From Alkalihalobacillus sp. TS-13 (GTDB lineage: Bacteria; Bacillota; Bacilli; Bacillales; Fictibacillaceae), in contig NZ_JAHKSI010000001.1 of NCBI RefSeq assembly GCF_019720915.1, forward strand, positions 1,612,001 to 1,676,000: DNA of 64,000 nt. Direction: 5' to 3'. The notes below the pieces were generated by a model. It did not search any database and had not been told where the DNA came from. It saw only the letters and a program-made list of their open reading frames with translations. Below, piece by piece: positions 1 to 8,663 of the stretch. Numbering within the stretch: position 1 is the first letter of the stretch; every line of letters begins with the position of its first letter. The translations under genes were made by a program, and so were the position numbers.

Positions 1-245
1 TCTATCAAATTTTTCATCTCACCATCTTTTATGATGGCCTCATCATTGGCGAATGAAGCCAACTCTTGATTGAGGTCGACGGAGAACATTTTGATCATTG
101 GATTCAGGATCGCAATGATCAGGAGCAGTCCGATAACGACTTTTACGTATTTTTGAAATGCATTTGATGGCAGTAATAATTCCAGGATTGTCGCTAATAG
201 GATGATCAGAATGATGTTCGTCACCCATTCATATATAAATGACAC
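1..245 (-). CDS. spoIIIAF: Stage III sporulation protein AF, 3' part cut by window edge
   Basis: The visible N-terminal 81 codons encode two membrane segments (start FIYEWVTNIILIILLATI, then a second helix around residues 35-52 with VVIGLLLIIAILNPM), as in SpoIIIAF of the SpoIIIA-SpoIIQ channel between mother cell and forespore. I chose the GTG at 245 because a strong GAGGAGGAGAG Shine-Dalgarno lies just upstream and no ATG fits. The gene follows spoIIIAE with an 18-base gap, as in the spoIIIA operon. The C-terminal soluble domain runs off the window. Confidence 0.9.
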   Translation of the reverse strand, partial: MSFIYEWVTNIILIILLATILELLLPSNAFQKYVKVVIGLLLIIAILNPMIKMFSVDLNQELASFANDEAIIKDGEMKNLI

Positions 246-263
246 CGTGACTCTCCTCCTCAC

Positions 264-1463
264 TCATCTCATCATCAACGTGAGATTTCCTGCAGCGATC
301 ATCATCGTCACCGCAAGGAAGAACATGAAACATACGATGGAAAGCGCCGCGAAAATGAACATGACATTTTTACTGATGATCGTTAAACATTGGATGATCG
401 GACCGCCTCCAAGCGGTTGCAAAACAGCAGCGGCGATCTGATAGATCAGTACAAGAGACAAGATTTTAAGAGCCGGAAAAGCACATAATAAGATCAAAAT
501 GACGACTCCAGCAATACCGACTGTGTTTTTCAGTAATAATGAAGCACTTAAGACTGTATCCGTTGCATCAGTAAACATACGTCCAATGATTGGGATGAAG
601 TTTCCTGTGATGAATTTCGCTGTCCGTATCGCGACACCGTCCGCAACAGCAGCAGTGGCTCCCTGGACACTTATGACTCCAAGAAATACCGTAAAAAATA
701 CGAGCATGACCCCAATCGCTACACCGCGTAATAGATTGGCAAGCTGGGTGACTTTGTAATGATCGGTCAACGTACTTACGATACTAAGCAACGCAGAAAG
801 CAACAGAAGCGGAAGAACAAAATGCTGGATGAGCATCCCGCTTGTATTTACAAGGAAAATAATGAAAGGATGGAAGAATGCAACAGATGCAACACTGCCG
901 GTCGTGGCCATTAAAGCTAGTAATAATGGAATAAGTGCAATGATGAACGAATTCATGTTCCTGATCGCATCGATGGTATAATCTGCTGCTACGTGAAAGC
1001 TGTTCAATGCGATGACAATCAAAACCATATAAACGATTCCATAAGCAACTTTACTAACCGCTTGATTTTCGAATGCATTTTGCATCGTCTGCAGCAGCAT
1101 GCTGAATACTGTTAGCATGATCAGCATTCCAAGGAGTTTTCCATTGGTCAGGATTTCATGAAATAAATATTTAAGGAGTCCCACAGCCCATTCTTTCAAT
1201 GAAAAATCTTGATCACTTTGGATAAATTCAAGAATGCTTCCTTTCTGGCTCTCTGGCAGGAAACCGCCATATTCGCTACGGATTTTGTTCCAGTATTCAC
1301 GAATATCATCAAGGTGTTCATCTTCAACCTTCAGACTTCTCTCTATCTGTTCTTTGTCAGTCGTTTGAGCACTGACTTGAATGGAGGTTTGTCCAAAATC
1401 TATAAAAAAAATGACCGCCATAACGATGACCATTAACAGCTTCAACCGTAAGTTGTTTGGCAT
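264..1463 (-). CDS. spoIIIAE: Stage III sporulation protein AE
   Basis: Polytopic membrane protein of the mother-cell SpoIIIA complex, required for sigma-G activity after engulfment. The sequence shows a cleavable-looking signal segment at the N-terminus (LLMVIVMAVIFFIDFG, then SAQ), a charged extracytoplasmic stretch and at least six hydrophobic helices in the C-terminal two thirds. I prefer the ATG at 1463 over 1472: it sits 6 bases after AGGGGTG and gives 399 aa, the length I recall for the B. subtilis protein. It lies between spoIIIAD (11-base gap) and spoIIIAF in operon order. Confidence 0.93.
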   Translation of the reverse strand: MPNNLRLKLLMVIVMAVIFFIDFGQTSIQVSAQTTDKEQIERSLKVEDEHLDDIREYWNKIRSEYGGFLPESQKGSILEFIQSDQDFSLKEWAVGLLKYLFHEILTNGKLLGMLIMLTVFSMLLQTMQNAFENQAVSKVAYGIVYMVLIVIALNSFHVAADYTIDAIRNMNSFIIALIPLLLALMATTGSVASVAFFHPFIIFLVNTSGMLIQHFVLPLLLLSALLSIVSTLTDHYKVTQLANLLRGVAIGVMLVFFTVFLGVISVQGATAAVADGVAIRTAKFITGNFIPIIGRMFTDATDTVLSASLLLKNTVGIAGVVILILLCAFPALKILSLVLIYQIAAAVLQPLGGGPIIQCLTIISKNVMFIFAALSIVCFMFFLAVTMMIAAGNLTLMMR

Positions 1464-1474
1464 GTCATTCACCC

Positions 1475-1864
1475 CTAACTAGGCAGGAAATCAATAATTG
1501 TTTCTATCAATACTGTGAGGATTGGAATAGCCATTACAAGAATCAAAACCTTCCCGGCCAGTTCAATTTTCGCTGCCATGGCTCCTTGTCCAGCATCCCT
1601 GGTGATTTGTGCCCCAAATTCTGCAATGTAGGCGATTCCGATGATTTTCAAGATCGTTTCGACATATACCATGTTCAGGTTGGCGTTCGTTGCGAGTCGT
1701 TCTAACATAATGATGACCGCTTGTATTTTTCCTATTAAAAACAAGAAAACCGCTGCACCGGCAAATAGAATGAGTAGAAAAGAGAAGGCAGGTTTCTGTT
1801 CCTTTATGACAATCGTGAGAAATGTGGCTATCAAGCAGAACCCGACAATCTGGATGATTTCGAT
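1475..1864 (-). CDS. spoIIIAD: Stage III sporulation protein AD, start codon unusual
   Basis: Small membrane protein of the SpoIIIA channel complex. Conserved SpoIIIAD core is clear: VKEQKPAFSF-like segment near the N-terminus and the block MVYVETILKIIGIAYIAEFG, followed by AAKIELAGK and a last helix. The nearest ATG in frame (1900) lies upstream of the Shine-Dalgarno and inside spoIIIAC. The GAGGAGGGG at 1871-1879 is followed, after 6 bases, by ATC at 1862-1864; homology to SpoIIIAD also begins about there. I therefore place the start at this ATC (129 aa), as inference; the stop codon is certain. Confidence 0.85.
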   Translation of the reverse strand: MEIIQIVGFCLIATFLTIVIKEQKPAFSFLLILFAGAAVFLFLIGKIQAVIIMLERLATNANLNMVYVETILKIIGIAYIAEFGAQITRDAGQGAMAAKIELAGKVLILVMAIPILTVLIETIIDFLPS

Positions 1865-1877
1865 TGGAAACCCCTCC

Positions 1878-2084
1878 TCATCCCTGGAAGAGGAACACAC
1901 CTCTTATTTGTTGGAACAGATCATCGAGCAAAGTGATGACGATGAAAAGGACGAGAACAAACCCAATCAATGTGATCCAGTGGGCGATGTCCTCTTTTCC
2001 CATCTGTTTCAACACGGTATGTAACATGGCGATTACGATACCGATTCCAGCTATTTGAAAAATGGTGTTAACATCGTAAGGCAT
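1878..2084 (-). CDS. spoIIIAC: Stage III sporulation protein AC
   Basis: 68-residue protein with two membrane helices (IFQIAGIGIVIAMLHTVLKQ and ITLIGFVLVLFIVITLLDDL) linked by a short charged loop containing KEDIAHW, the SpoIIIAC pattern. A GAGAGGAGAAAG site precedes the ATG. Its TGA is buried in the ribosome-binding site of spoIIIAD, so the two are probably translationally coupled. Part of the mother-cell channel complex made under sigma-E. Confidence 0.92.
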   Translation of the reverse strand: MPYDVNTIFQIAGIGIVIAMLHTVLKQMGKEDIAHWITLIGFVLVLFIVITLLDDLFQQIRGVFLFQG

Positions 2085-2103
2085 TCTGCTTTCTCCTCTC
2101 CAA

Positions 2104-2616
2104 CTAAATCAACAATATGACAATCAATAATCCAATCAACACCCCAAGGCTCTTGACCATGTTTTCATACCGACGCTGAAGCTCCTCCGCTTCTTTCTCT
2201 TCTCGCTCCAGATGAACGATTGTTAAGCGGATTTGTTTTTGCTGGTGATCACGGTCATGCCTGCCCAACGTTGATCCAAATTGTTTTAAGACTTCGATTT
2301 CACCTTTTTGAAAAGCGGTATGTTTTTTTATGATTTCAAGACTTTCCTCCCACGCTTCTTGAACAGTGCACCGACCTGTGTACAATCGCTCGGCCAGTCC
2401 GTCGAAGAACAGAGAGAGTGGAGCTTTCATCTGTTTTGAAAGATTTATGCTGGCCTCATACAGCGGGGTAAGTCCATAAACGATCTCAGCTTCAAGGGAT
2501 TGGAGGGCCACTTTCAATTGCCTCAACTGTTTCGGACGTTCTTGGAGACGTTTTGCCCATTCGAATCCTGCCCAGGTAGTTGCAAGTATAATGCAGACAG
2601 CCCCAATGACATTCAT
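2104..2616 (-). CDS. spoIIIAB: Stage III sporulation protein AB
   Basis: 170-residue protein with a membrane anchor at each end (VIGAVCIILATTWAGF at the start, LGVLIGLLIVILLI at the end) and a central helical cytoplasmic domain rich in charged residues, containing ALQSLEAEIVYGLTPLYEA and GSTLGRHDRDHQQKQI. This matches SpoIIIAB, a partner of the SpoIIIAA ATPase with resemblance to type II secretion F-type proteins. It overlaps spoIIIAA by 4 bases (ATGA-type junction), which supports coupled translation. Confidence 0.94.
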   Translation of the reverse strand: MNVIGAVCIILATTWAGFEWAKRLQERPKQLRQLKVALQSLEAEIVYGLTPLYEASINLSKQMKAPLSLFFDGLAERLYTGRCTVQEAWEESLEIIKKHTAFQKGEIEVLKQFGSTLGRHDRDHQQKQIRLTIVHLEREEKEAEELQRRYENMVKSLGVLIGLLIVILLI

Positions 2617-3560
2617 GAGAGTGACCGCTCTTTTTGAAATTCGAGTACTTTGAACGCGCTGTCTCGTATTTTCTTGATCCGATTGGAGCTGCTATGGTGG
2701 GACATTTCCACAAAGCGATCGAACAATTGAATATCTAACAGCCTTTTGATCGTAGGACGATTCAAAACATTTTCGATGCTATAACCATGTGCCGTCATGA
2801 TCATCTGCACACCTGCATTCATCGCTTCTAAGATCGCTTCTGAATCTTCCAGTCGTCCAATTTCGTCAACGATGATCACTTCTGGACTCAGACTCCTGAT
2901 CATCATCATGATCCCTTCTGCTTTCGGGCACGAGTCTAATACGTCAATCCTATTGCCGAGATTATGTTGAGGCACCCCTTTAATGCACCCAGCAATTTCA
3001 GAACGTTCATCCACGATTCCAACCTTAGAGGTGGGGATGTTCTGGCTGGGCAGACCGGAGCTCGCTACTCTTGCAAGATCCCTCAACAAGGTTGTCTTTC
3101 CAGACTGGGGCGGACCGATGATCAACGTATTCAGCCACCTTTTATTAAAAAGCAAAGGGGCGACTGGGTCGGCAATCCCTTCCTTATGACGCGCAATACG
3201 GATATTAAAGGAACTGACCTCTTTGATCGCTTTGACTTGTCCTTTTTCAGTAATGACCTTTCCGGCAAGACCGACACGGTGACCGCCTTTGATCGTGATG
3301 TAACCCCTTTTCAATTCTTCCTCAAACGCATACAAGGAAAATTGGCTTAACTTGTTCATAAGTTGGACCCCGTCTTGGAGTGTCACGATATAAGGACCTC
3401 CACGGCTGCTTTTGAGGTACGTTGGATGGCCTTCACAAATGATTTCAAGCGGGCGGTTGAGACGCACTCTTACTTCCTCTACAGCCATTTTTGGGTCATT
3501 AAGATATGGGCGGAGGAGATATTGCAATGAGTCTGGCAACATATCGAGAATTTCTTCCAT
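2613..3560 (-). CDS. spoIIIAA: Stage III sporulation protein AA, secretion-type ATPase
   Basis: Cytoplasmic ATPase of the SpoIIIA complex, related to type II/IV secretion ATPases. The N-terminal region (residues 1-135) carries the KGGHRVGLAGK block typical of the family; Walker A is GPPQSGKT at residues 149-156 and Walker B VIIVDEIG near 228-235, with a conserved AHG further on. 315 aa. First gene of the operon, with a sigma-E-like promoter 35-64 bases upstream of the start. Confidence 0.95.
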   Translation of the reverse strand: MEEILDMLPDSLQYLLRPYLNDPKMAVEEVRVRLNRPLEIICEGHPTYLKSSRGGPYIVTLQDGVQLMNKLSQFSLYAFEEELKRGYITIKGGHRVGLAGKVITEKGQVKAIKEVSSFNIRIARHKEGIADPVAPLLFNKRWLNTLIIGPPQSGKTTLLRDLARVASSGLPSQNIPTSKVGIVDERSEIAGCIKGVPQHNLGNRIDVLDSCPKAEGIMMMIRSLSPEVIIVDEIGRLEDSEAILEAMNAGVQMIMTAHGYSIENVLNRPTIKRLLDIQLFDRFVEMSHHSSSNRIKKIRDSAFKVLEFQKERSLS

Positions 3561-3594
3561 GGTAAATCCCCATTTCTTTTATGGGCTTGTTCTC

Positions 3595-3624
3595 AATGTA
3601 TGGCTGAACAAGCTGTTTTATGAC
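3595..3624 (-). promoter_or_regulatory. Sigma-E-type promoter of spoIIIA operon
   Basis: On the minus strand GTCATAAA, 14 bases, CATACATT. The -10 matches the sigma-E consensus CATACA-T and the spacing is the family norm. It lies just upstream of spoIIIAA, a known sigma-E operon in B. subtilis. Confidence 0.75.
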
Positions 3625-3642
3625 ATAGTTGGAGGGAAGAGA

Positions 3643-3924
3643 TCATTTCAAAACCCCTATCAAAATCAACCCTACACCGATCCCGATAAGGGCTAATTTA
3701 CTAAAAGAGAGATCCCCCGCAATTCCCATCAATCCTAAAGCCATCGTAAAAATGAATATAACTGGACCAACAAAGGCGAGAGAAGCATTGATAACGACCG
3801 CATTTTGTATTGAATTGAAATAGAGCATCAAGAAAACAGCTGTAAGCTCGAATGTGGCAGACAATAGCCTCAATCCTGCCATATTCAGTACTGTAGGATC
3901 AAAGTGATTTAAGATTTCCTTCAT
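3643..3924 (-). CDS. yqhV: YqhV family (DUF2619) small membrane protein
   Basis: 93-residue protein with three hydrophobic helices; recognisable segments are AGLRLLSATFELTAVFLML and FVGPVIFIFTMALGLMGIAG. Function is unknown in the family. The start was taken at 3924 because GGAGG lies 5 bases upstream, and this gives the B. subtilis YqhV length; an upstream ATG at 3948 lacks a ribosome-binding site. It sits between efp and spoIIIAA exactly as in B. subtilis. Confidence 0.88.
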   Translation of the reverse strand: MKEILNHFDPTVLNMAGLRLLSATFELTAVFLMLYFNSIQNAVVINASLAFVGPVIFIFTMALGLMGIAGDLSFSKLALIGIGVGLILIGVLK

Positions 3925-4244
3925 GACTTCCTCCACTTTTTTGTACAACCTATGTTGGAAAGTGAAGAAGTAGACTGATTTTAAAACGATTCTCGATAAA
4001 AGAGCGTTTGAAAGTTGTTTTGACAGCGTTTTGTAGGTAATTCCTCATTTTTGTAGATAAGACGATAAGACATGGGTTTTGTAGATTATTTCGATTTTTT
4101 ATAAATTGCGCTTTGATTTTTGTAGATCAATCCATCGGGGAGAGATAATCTTTAAAGAAGATGATACGATCGTGAGGAAAAGAATTGAAAAAATATTTTA
4201 GACTTTCTGCAATGTAGGCTAAGGACTTTGTTGATTTTAATCGA

Positions 4245-4532
4245 AATTTGCGACACTCCTGCGGAACAAGCGAGCCAGGTGATATCACACACTCATTTAA
4301 AGGATCTTCGGCTAAAAGCCAGCACGTCCTGTACAAGTGAGGAGTTTCGCGTATTAAGAGCTGGAGCAAGGAAGTGAGGTCCAGCTCAGCGACCAGTCAC
4401 TTGGATCACTTCAAACTTCCTGCAGCGGCAACAGCCTCCTCGTCAGTCTTCCAGTGACCTACGTAACTAAGCAAGTCGCTTCCGCTTTTCGTTTGCCCGC
4501 GGAAGGGAGTGAATTTCGTAGAAACCATATAA
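4245..4532. repeat. Long dispersed intergenic repeat, copy A
   Basis: About 290 bases of GC-richer sequence in the 700-base gap between yqhV and efp. Its 3' half (CTCAGCGACCAGTCACTTGG and following, 4384-4510) recurs in inverted orientation at 45085-45360 with few mismatches over more than 120 bases. Its 5' end (CTCCTGCGGAACAAGCGAGC) recurs, inverted, at 53250-53280. A 80-codon minus-strand frame inside it has no ribosome-binding site or homology that I recognise. No gene is seen elsewhere in 3925-4622. Confidence 0.75.
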
Positions 4533-4551
4533 ACGAACAGAACCTAAATGT

Positions 4552-4593
4552 AAAAAAGACCGACCCTCCACCGTATTGGGTGCGGGTCAGTCC
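4552..4593 (-). terminator. Terminator of the aroQ-papT-efp operon
   Basis: On the minus strand a GACTGACCC / GGGTCGGTC stem followed by TTTTTT, 30 bases after the efp stop. Confidence 0.85.
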
Positions 4594-4622
4594 ATTTTCG
4601 AATCATTTTTAGAATAATGTGT

Positions 4623-5180
4623 TTATGCTCTCGATACATAATCTCCAGAACGGGTATCGATGATCAGTACGTCACCTTCATTGATGAAGAATGGCACCTG
4701 TACAGTAAGACCTGTTTGCAGGGTAGCAGGCTTCGTTCCACCAGATGCTGTATCCCCTTTGATCCCAGGTTCTGTTTCTGTCACTTCCAACTCGACTGTG
4801 TTCGGAAGTTCTACACCAATTGTTTCACCTTGATACATTTGCACTTGTACCGTCATGTTTTCAAGAAGATAATTAAGTTCTTCTTCGATTTGAGATTTCT
4901 GAAGTTCAAGCTGCTCATATGTTTCATTGTCCATGAACGTGTGGACATCACCAGAAGAATACAGGTACTGCATACGACGGTTATCGATATGGGCTTTCGC
5001 TACTTTTTCTCCGCCACGGAATGTTTTCTCCTGAATTGCTCCAGTACGCAAGTTACGAAGTTTAGAACGTACGAAAGCAGCCCCTTTTCCAGGTTTTACG
5101 TGTTGGAAGTCAAGGACAGTCCATATTCCTCCGTCCACTTCTATTGTCAATCCGGTTTTAAAATCGTTTACTGAAATCAT
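4623..5180 (-). CDS. efp: Translation elongation factor P
   Basis: 185 aa, the family's usual length, with the KOW-like N-terminal domain and two OB-fold domains. EF-P relieves ribosome stalling at polyproline stretches by binding between P and E sites. The loop VKPGKGAAF places Lys32 at the tip, the residue modified in B. subtilis EF-P. The C-terminal signature [15 protein letters not shown] is present. AACAGGAGGCAACGAA precedes the ATG. Last gene of aroQ-papT-efp and followed by a strong terminator. Confidence 0.98.
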   Translation of the reverse strand: MISVNDFKTGLTIEVDGGIWTVLDFQHVKPGKGAAFVRSKLRNLRTGAIQEKTFRGGEKVAKAHIDNRRMQYLYSSGDVHTFMDNETYEQLELQKSQIEEELNYLLENMTVQVQMYQGETIGVELPNTVELEVTETEPGIKGDTASGGTKPATLQTGLTVQVPFFINEGDVLIIDTRSGDYVSRA

Positions 5181-5197
5181 TTCGTTGCCTCCTGTTT

Positions 5198-6265
5198 TTA
5201 CTCACCAATGATGAATAATTCTTTTGATGATGTTGATAATTTTTCACAGCCAGTTTCAGTGATGACGACGTCGTCTTCAATACGTACTCCGCCAAGTCTA
5301 GATACATAGATCCCGGGCTCAACTGTCACGACCATTCCAGGCTTGAGAACTGTATCAACCTTAAAGGAAAGTCCTGGTCCTTCGTGCACATCCAACCCGA
5401 TCCCGTGTCCAGTCGAATGGCCAAAGTTTTCACCATATCCCTTTTCCTTGATGTAATCTCTAGTCAGTGCATCCGCTTCTTTACCAGTCATACCTGGTTT
5501 CAAGCCTTCTAATCCTTTCAACTGAGCGTCTAGGACGATTTGATGGATTTCCTTCATTTTATCACTTGGTTCTCCAACTGCAATCGTACGGGTGATGTCA
5601 GAACAGTATCCTTTGTAAAGGGCTCCGAAGTCTAATGTGACCATATCACCCTTTTCAATCACTTTTTCAGTGGCGACACCATGCGGTAAAGATGAACGTA
5701 CCCCTGATGCTACAATAATATCAAATGAAGACGAGGTTGCTCCATTTTTTCTCATGAAAAATTCAAGCTCATTCGAAACGTCAATCTCTCTCATTCCAGG
5801 TTTTATAAACGTCAATATATGTTCAAAAGTCTTATCAGCAAGCTCAGCCGCTTCTTTTAATATCTTCAATTCTTCTTCATCTTTTACCAGACGCAATTTT
5901 TCTACCATTCCTGAGACAGGTACGAGTTCGCCGTCCACTTTTTCATTATAATCCTGGTATACAGCATATGTAAGATGATCCTGTTCGAATCCCAGCTTTG
6001 TGATTCCCATTTTCTTTGCCTGAACAGCAACTTCATCAGGAATCATGGCTGTATGTTTGACGATTTCATATCCTCTGGCTTGCTCGTTCGCTTGATCGAT
6101 ATACCTGAAATCCGTAATCAACTTCGCTTCTTCACCAGAAATCAGCACCACACCCGAAGAACCCGTAAACTGGCTGATATAACGGCGGTTACTTGCACTT
6201 GTAATCAACATTCCGTCAATTCCATATTCACTGAATAATCCTTTTAAACGTTCGACTCGATTCAA
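5198..6265 (-). CDS. papT: Xaa-Pro aminopeptidase family (M24) protein
   Basis: Metallopeptidase of the pita-bread fold, expected to cleave X-Pro bonds in the cytoplasm (YqhT/PapA type). N-terminal creatinase-like domain to about residue 125, then the catalytic domain with metal ligands visible in [19 protein letters not shown] (two Asp), [11 protein letters not shown] (His), VEPGIY (Glu) and RIEDDVVIT (Glu). Starts with TTG at 6265, whose TTGA overlaps the aroQ stop, after a GGAGGGGGAAG site. The placing next to efp is conserved in Bacillus; a link to proline-rich protein turnover is only suggestive. Confidence 0.93.
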   Translation of the reverse strand: MNRVERLKGLFSEYGIDGMLITSASNRRYISQFTGSSGVVLISGEEAKLITDFRYIDQANEQARGYEIVKHTAMIPDEVAVQAKKMGITKLGFEQDHLTYAVYQDYNEKVDGELVPVSGMVEKLRLVKDEEELKILKEAAELADKTFEHILTFIKPGMREIDVSNELEFFMRKNGATSSSFDIIVASGVRSSLPHGVATEKVIEKGDMVTLDFGALYKGYCSDITRTIAVGEPSDKMKEIHQIVLDAQLKGLEGLKPGMTGKEADALTRDYIKEKGYGENFGHSTGHGIGLDVHEGPGLSFKVDTVLKPGMVVTVEPGIYVSRLGGVRIEDDVVITETGCEKLSTSSKELFIIGE

Positions 6266-6705
6266 TTTTCTTCCCCCTCCAAATATTGTAAAAGTCCTTT
6301 TAATGCAAGTTCATACCCAGCACTGCCGAAACCGGAGACCTGTCCGATTGCCACTTCTGCAATGACAGACGTATGCCTGAAAGATTCCCGTGCATATATA
6401 TTGGATAAGTGAACTTCTACTGCTGGTATGTCGACACTTGCAATAGCATCTCTGATGGCATAACTGTAATGTGTAAATGCTCCAGGATTGAGAATCAACC
6501 CATTGTGCTCGTCAACTGATTCATGAATCCAGTCAATCAGGTCCCCTTCATGATTGGATTGCCGATAGTCTATTTCACATCCGTTGTTCTTCGCTTTCGA
6601 TTGGAGATCACTCATGATTTGCTCCAAGGTCTCCTGCCCATAAATTTCCGGTTCACGTTTACCTAATCGATTAAGGTTCGGACCGTTCAATACCATTATT
6701 CTCAT
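6262..6705 (-). CDS. aroQ: 3-Dehydroquinate dehydratase, type II
   Basis: 147-residue dodecameric type II enzyme that dehydrates 3-dehydroquinate to 3-dehydroshikimate in the shikimate pathway. Visible motifs: LNGPNLNRLGKREPEIYG (catalytic Arg and Tyr22), RQSNHEG, NPGAFTHYS, and EVHLSNIYARE. AAAGGAGAGAAGTAC precedes the ATG. First gene of aroQ-papT-efp; overlaps papT by 4 bases. Confidence 0.97.
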   Translation of the reverse strand: MRIMVLNGPNLNRLGKREPEIYGQETLEQIMSDLQSKAKNNGCEIDYRQSNHEGDLIDWIHESVDEHNGLILNPGAFTHYSYAIRDAIASVDIPAVEVHLSNIYARESFRHTSVIAEVAIGQVSGFGSAGYELALKGLLQYLEGEEN

Positions 6706-6786
6706 TATGTACTTCTCTCCTTTAGCGATATAGGAGTCTTTGATAAGGATAGAAATCAGGCTGTTTTGATTACGCTTTCTTTATAA

Positions 6787-6822
6787 AGCAAAAAAAACAG
6801 AATGTTCCAAGGAACATTCTAT
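6787..6822 (-). terminator. Terminator of yqhR
   Basis: Perfect 10-bp stem AGAATGTTCC / GGAACATTCT with a 2-base loop, followed on the minus strand by a T run. It separates yqhR from the aroQ operon, so aroQ has its own promoter in 6706-6786. Confidence 0.85.
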
Positions 6823-6846
6823 CATAGCTAATGGTTTTTGAATAGT

Positions 6847-7377
6847 TCAATGCCCTTCTTGACGCGCTTTGGTAAGCTCATCATACTCGAACGAAATGGA
6901 AAAGCCGATGAACAATCCGTATAGCACATAAAGGCTTAATGTGGTGGTTAATGTATTTTTTCCTAATTCCTGAATAGGCTCTAGAGTCGGAAACATCGGT
7001 CTCAATAAATAGAAGACGATTCCCCAGAGCACAATTCCATAAATGATACCGGTTATCATATGCTTGAACTTTGCCAAAAGGATTTTATAAACCAATGCTA
7101 CCAACATCGATAAAAATCCAATCAACAAGATCCCAATCCAATTTCCTAAAGCTTTATCTTTCCACTCGGCAACTACCCACGGTGAAAGTACAAGAGCAGG
7201 TTTGATTTTCGTAAAATTCAAAGCATATAAAAGATAACCGATCAGACTCCAAAACAAACCGCCGACGAACCCGATGGTCAAAACCCTTCCAGTAAAAGAT
7301 ACCTGCTTTTCTTTTTGATTCTGTTCCAGGGGTTCTTTGTGATTCCTTTCTTCTCTTTCGTTTCGTTCGGACTCCAT
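6847..7377 (-). CDS. yqhR: YqhR family conserved membrane protein
   Basis: 176 aa with a hydrophilic Glu/Arg/Lys/Gln-rich N-terminus (about 25 residues) and four membrane helices. The helix starting TIGFVGGLFWSLIGYLLYAL and the IYGIVLWGIVFYLLRPMFP helix are typical of YqhR. Function unknown. GGAGGTGCAAAT precedes the ATG. Single gene with its own terminator; divergent to yqhQ. Confidence 0.88.
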   Translation of the reverse strand: MESERNEREERNHKEPLEQNQKEKQVSFTGRVLTIGFVGGLFWSLIGYLLYALNFTKIKPALVLSPWVVAEWKDKALGNWIGILLIGFLSMLVALVYKILLAKFKHMITGIIYGIVLWGIVFYLLRPMFPTLEPIQELGKNTLTTTLSLYVLYGLFIGFSISFEYDELTKARQEGH

Positions 7378-7684
7378 ATTTGCACCTCCAGAGTTTGTTC
7401 ATGCCACTATTGTTGATTTAAAATTGAAAAAAACCTGTTTAAAAGTGTTAAATCAATGGGAAGAGGGAAAATATAAATCAAATGATCAGAGTTACTCATA
7501 CTTTTTAACCATTTTTGATAGCCAGTTCTAAGGGTTCTCTGTTAATATGTTCCTTTTTACATGAAGTTATTAGCTTGGAGAAATTTGAAATTTGGATAAC
7601 AAGAAGTCCACACGTATAGCGGATTGCCAGACTATCATGTAGAATAGAGTTAGAATGGTAATGCATAGATAGGTTGGTGGATGA
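7378..7684. other. Divergent intergenic region, yqhR-yqhQ
   Basis: 307 AT-rich bases that must hold the promoters of yqhR (minus) and yqhQ (plus). I see no convincing -35/-10 pair, structured RNA or repeat; short frames here lack ribosome-binding sites. Confidence 0.5.
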
Positions 7685-8644
7685 ATGTCTAAACAAAAAG
7701 CTCCAGCATATGGCGGCCAGGCTGTAATGGAAGGTGTCATGTTCGCTGGGAAACACACATATGTAACAGCAATTCGGAGAAAAGACGATTCACTCGAGTA
7801 CTTCGAAGTGCAAAAAAAACATCGCCCCGTTCTAAACTCTCTAAAAAAAATACCATTGATCAGAGGGTTTGTGGCAATCATTGAAGCAAGTGCAAACGGT
7901 GTGAAGCACTTGAATTTTTCTACAGATAGATATGATGTAGCACCAGAAGATGACGAAAAATTGTTACAAGAAAATAAACCATCGAAACTAACTTTGATTC
8001 TCGGAACAGCCTTGATTGGTGTCCTATCGTTCCTTTTCGGTAAATTCTTGTTCACATTGCTTCCAGCAATTGCTGCTGAAGCCTTTCGACCGATTCCTAT
8101 ATTTTCAGGACATGTTGGACAGAATATCATTGAAGGCATCCTTAAATTAATCTTATTACTTTCATACTTGTATTTCATATCGATGACACCATTGATCAAA
8201 CGAGTTTTTCAGTATCATGGTGCCGAGCATAAAGTCATTAACGCTTATGAAAACAAATTACCTTTGACAGTTGAAAATGTTCAAGCCCAATCAAGGCTTC
8301 ACTATCGATGTGGAAGTAGTTTCATACTGTTCACTGTAATCATTGGCGTCTTCATATACTTACTTGTACCCTCAGATCCATTATGGCTTAGATTAATTTC
8401 TAGAGTGGCACTGATACCAGTAGTATTAGGTGTATCTTATGAAGTGCTGCAGGGTACAAATAAGTTAAGAAATATTCCAGTATTACGTTACCTAGGCTAT
8501 CCTGGCTTATGGTTGCAGTTACTGACAACCAAAGAACCTACTGATAAACAGACTGAAGTGGCTATTGCCTCATTCAATGAAATGCTTAAAAGGGACAGCG
8601 AATACGAGAAGGCAACAGATGAAGAAACGGTCAAAGTGGTTTAA
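7685..8644 (+). CDS. yqhQ: YqhQ family (DUF1385) membrane protein
   Basis: 319 aa. N-terminal signature APAYGGQAVMEGVMFAG, central membrane helices (LTLILGTALIGVLSFLFGKF and following), the conserved YHGAEHKVINAYE block and a RCGSSF segment after it, all hallmarks of DUF1385. Biochemical role not established. GGTTGGTGG lies upstream of the ATG. Probably cotranscribed with yqhP, which starts 19 bases downstream. A 209-codon antisense frame across it is a shadow. Confidence 0.93.
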   Translation: MSKQKAPAYGGQAVMEGVMFAGKHTYVTAIRRKDDSLEYFEVQKKHRPVLNSLKKIPLIRGFVAIIEASANGVKHLNFSTDRYDVAPEDDEKLLQENKPSKLTLILGTALIGVLSFLFGKFLFTLLPAIAAEAFRPIPIFSGHVGQNIIEGILKLILLLSYLYFISMTPLIKRVFQYHGAEHKVINAYENKLPLTVENVQAQSRLHYRCGSSFILFTVIIGVFIYLLVPSDPLWLRLISRVALIPVVLGVSYEVLQGTNKLRNIPVLRYLGYPGLWLQLLTTKEPTDKQTEVAIASFNEMLKRDSEYEKATDEETVKVV

Positions 8645-8663
8645 CTTTTTAAGGAGGTGAGTC

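Noticed and set aside
4127-4369. 80-codon minus-strand frame
   Set aside because: Falls in dispersed repeat copy A, no ribosome-binding site.
4617-5174. 185-codon plus-strand frame
   Set aside because: Exact antisense of efp; cysteine- and phenylalanine-rich translation typical of a shadow.
7570-8199. 209-codon minus-strand frame
   Set aside because: Lies antisense to the conserved yqhQ gene, no ribosome-binding site, composition of a shadow frame.
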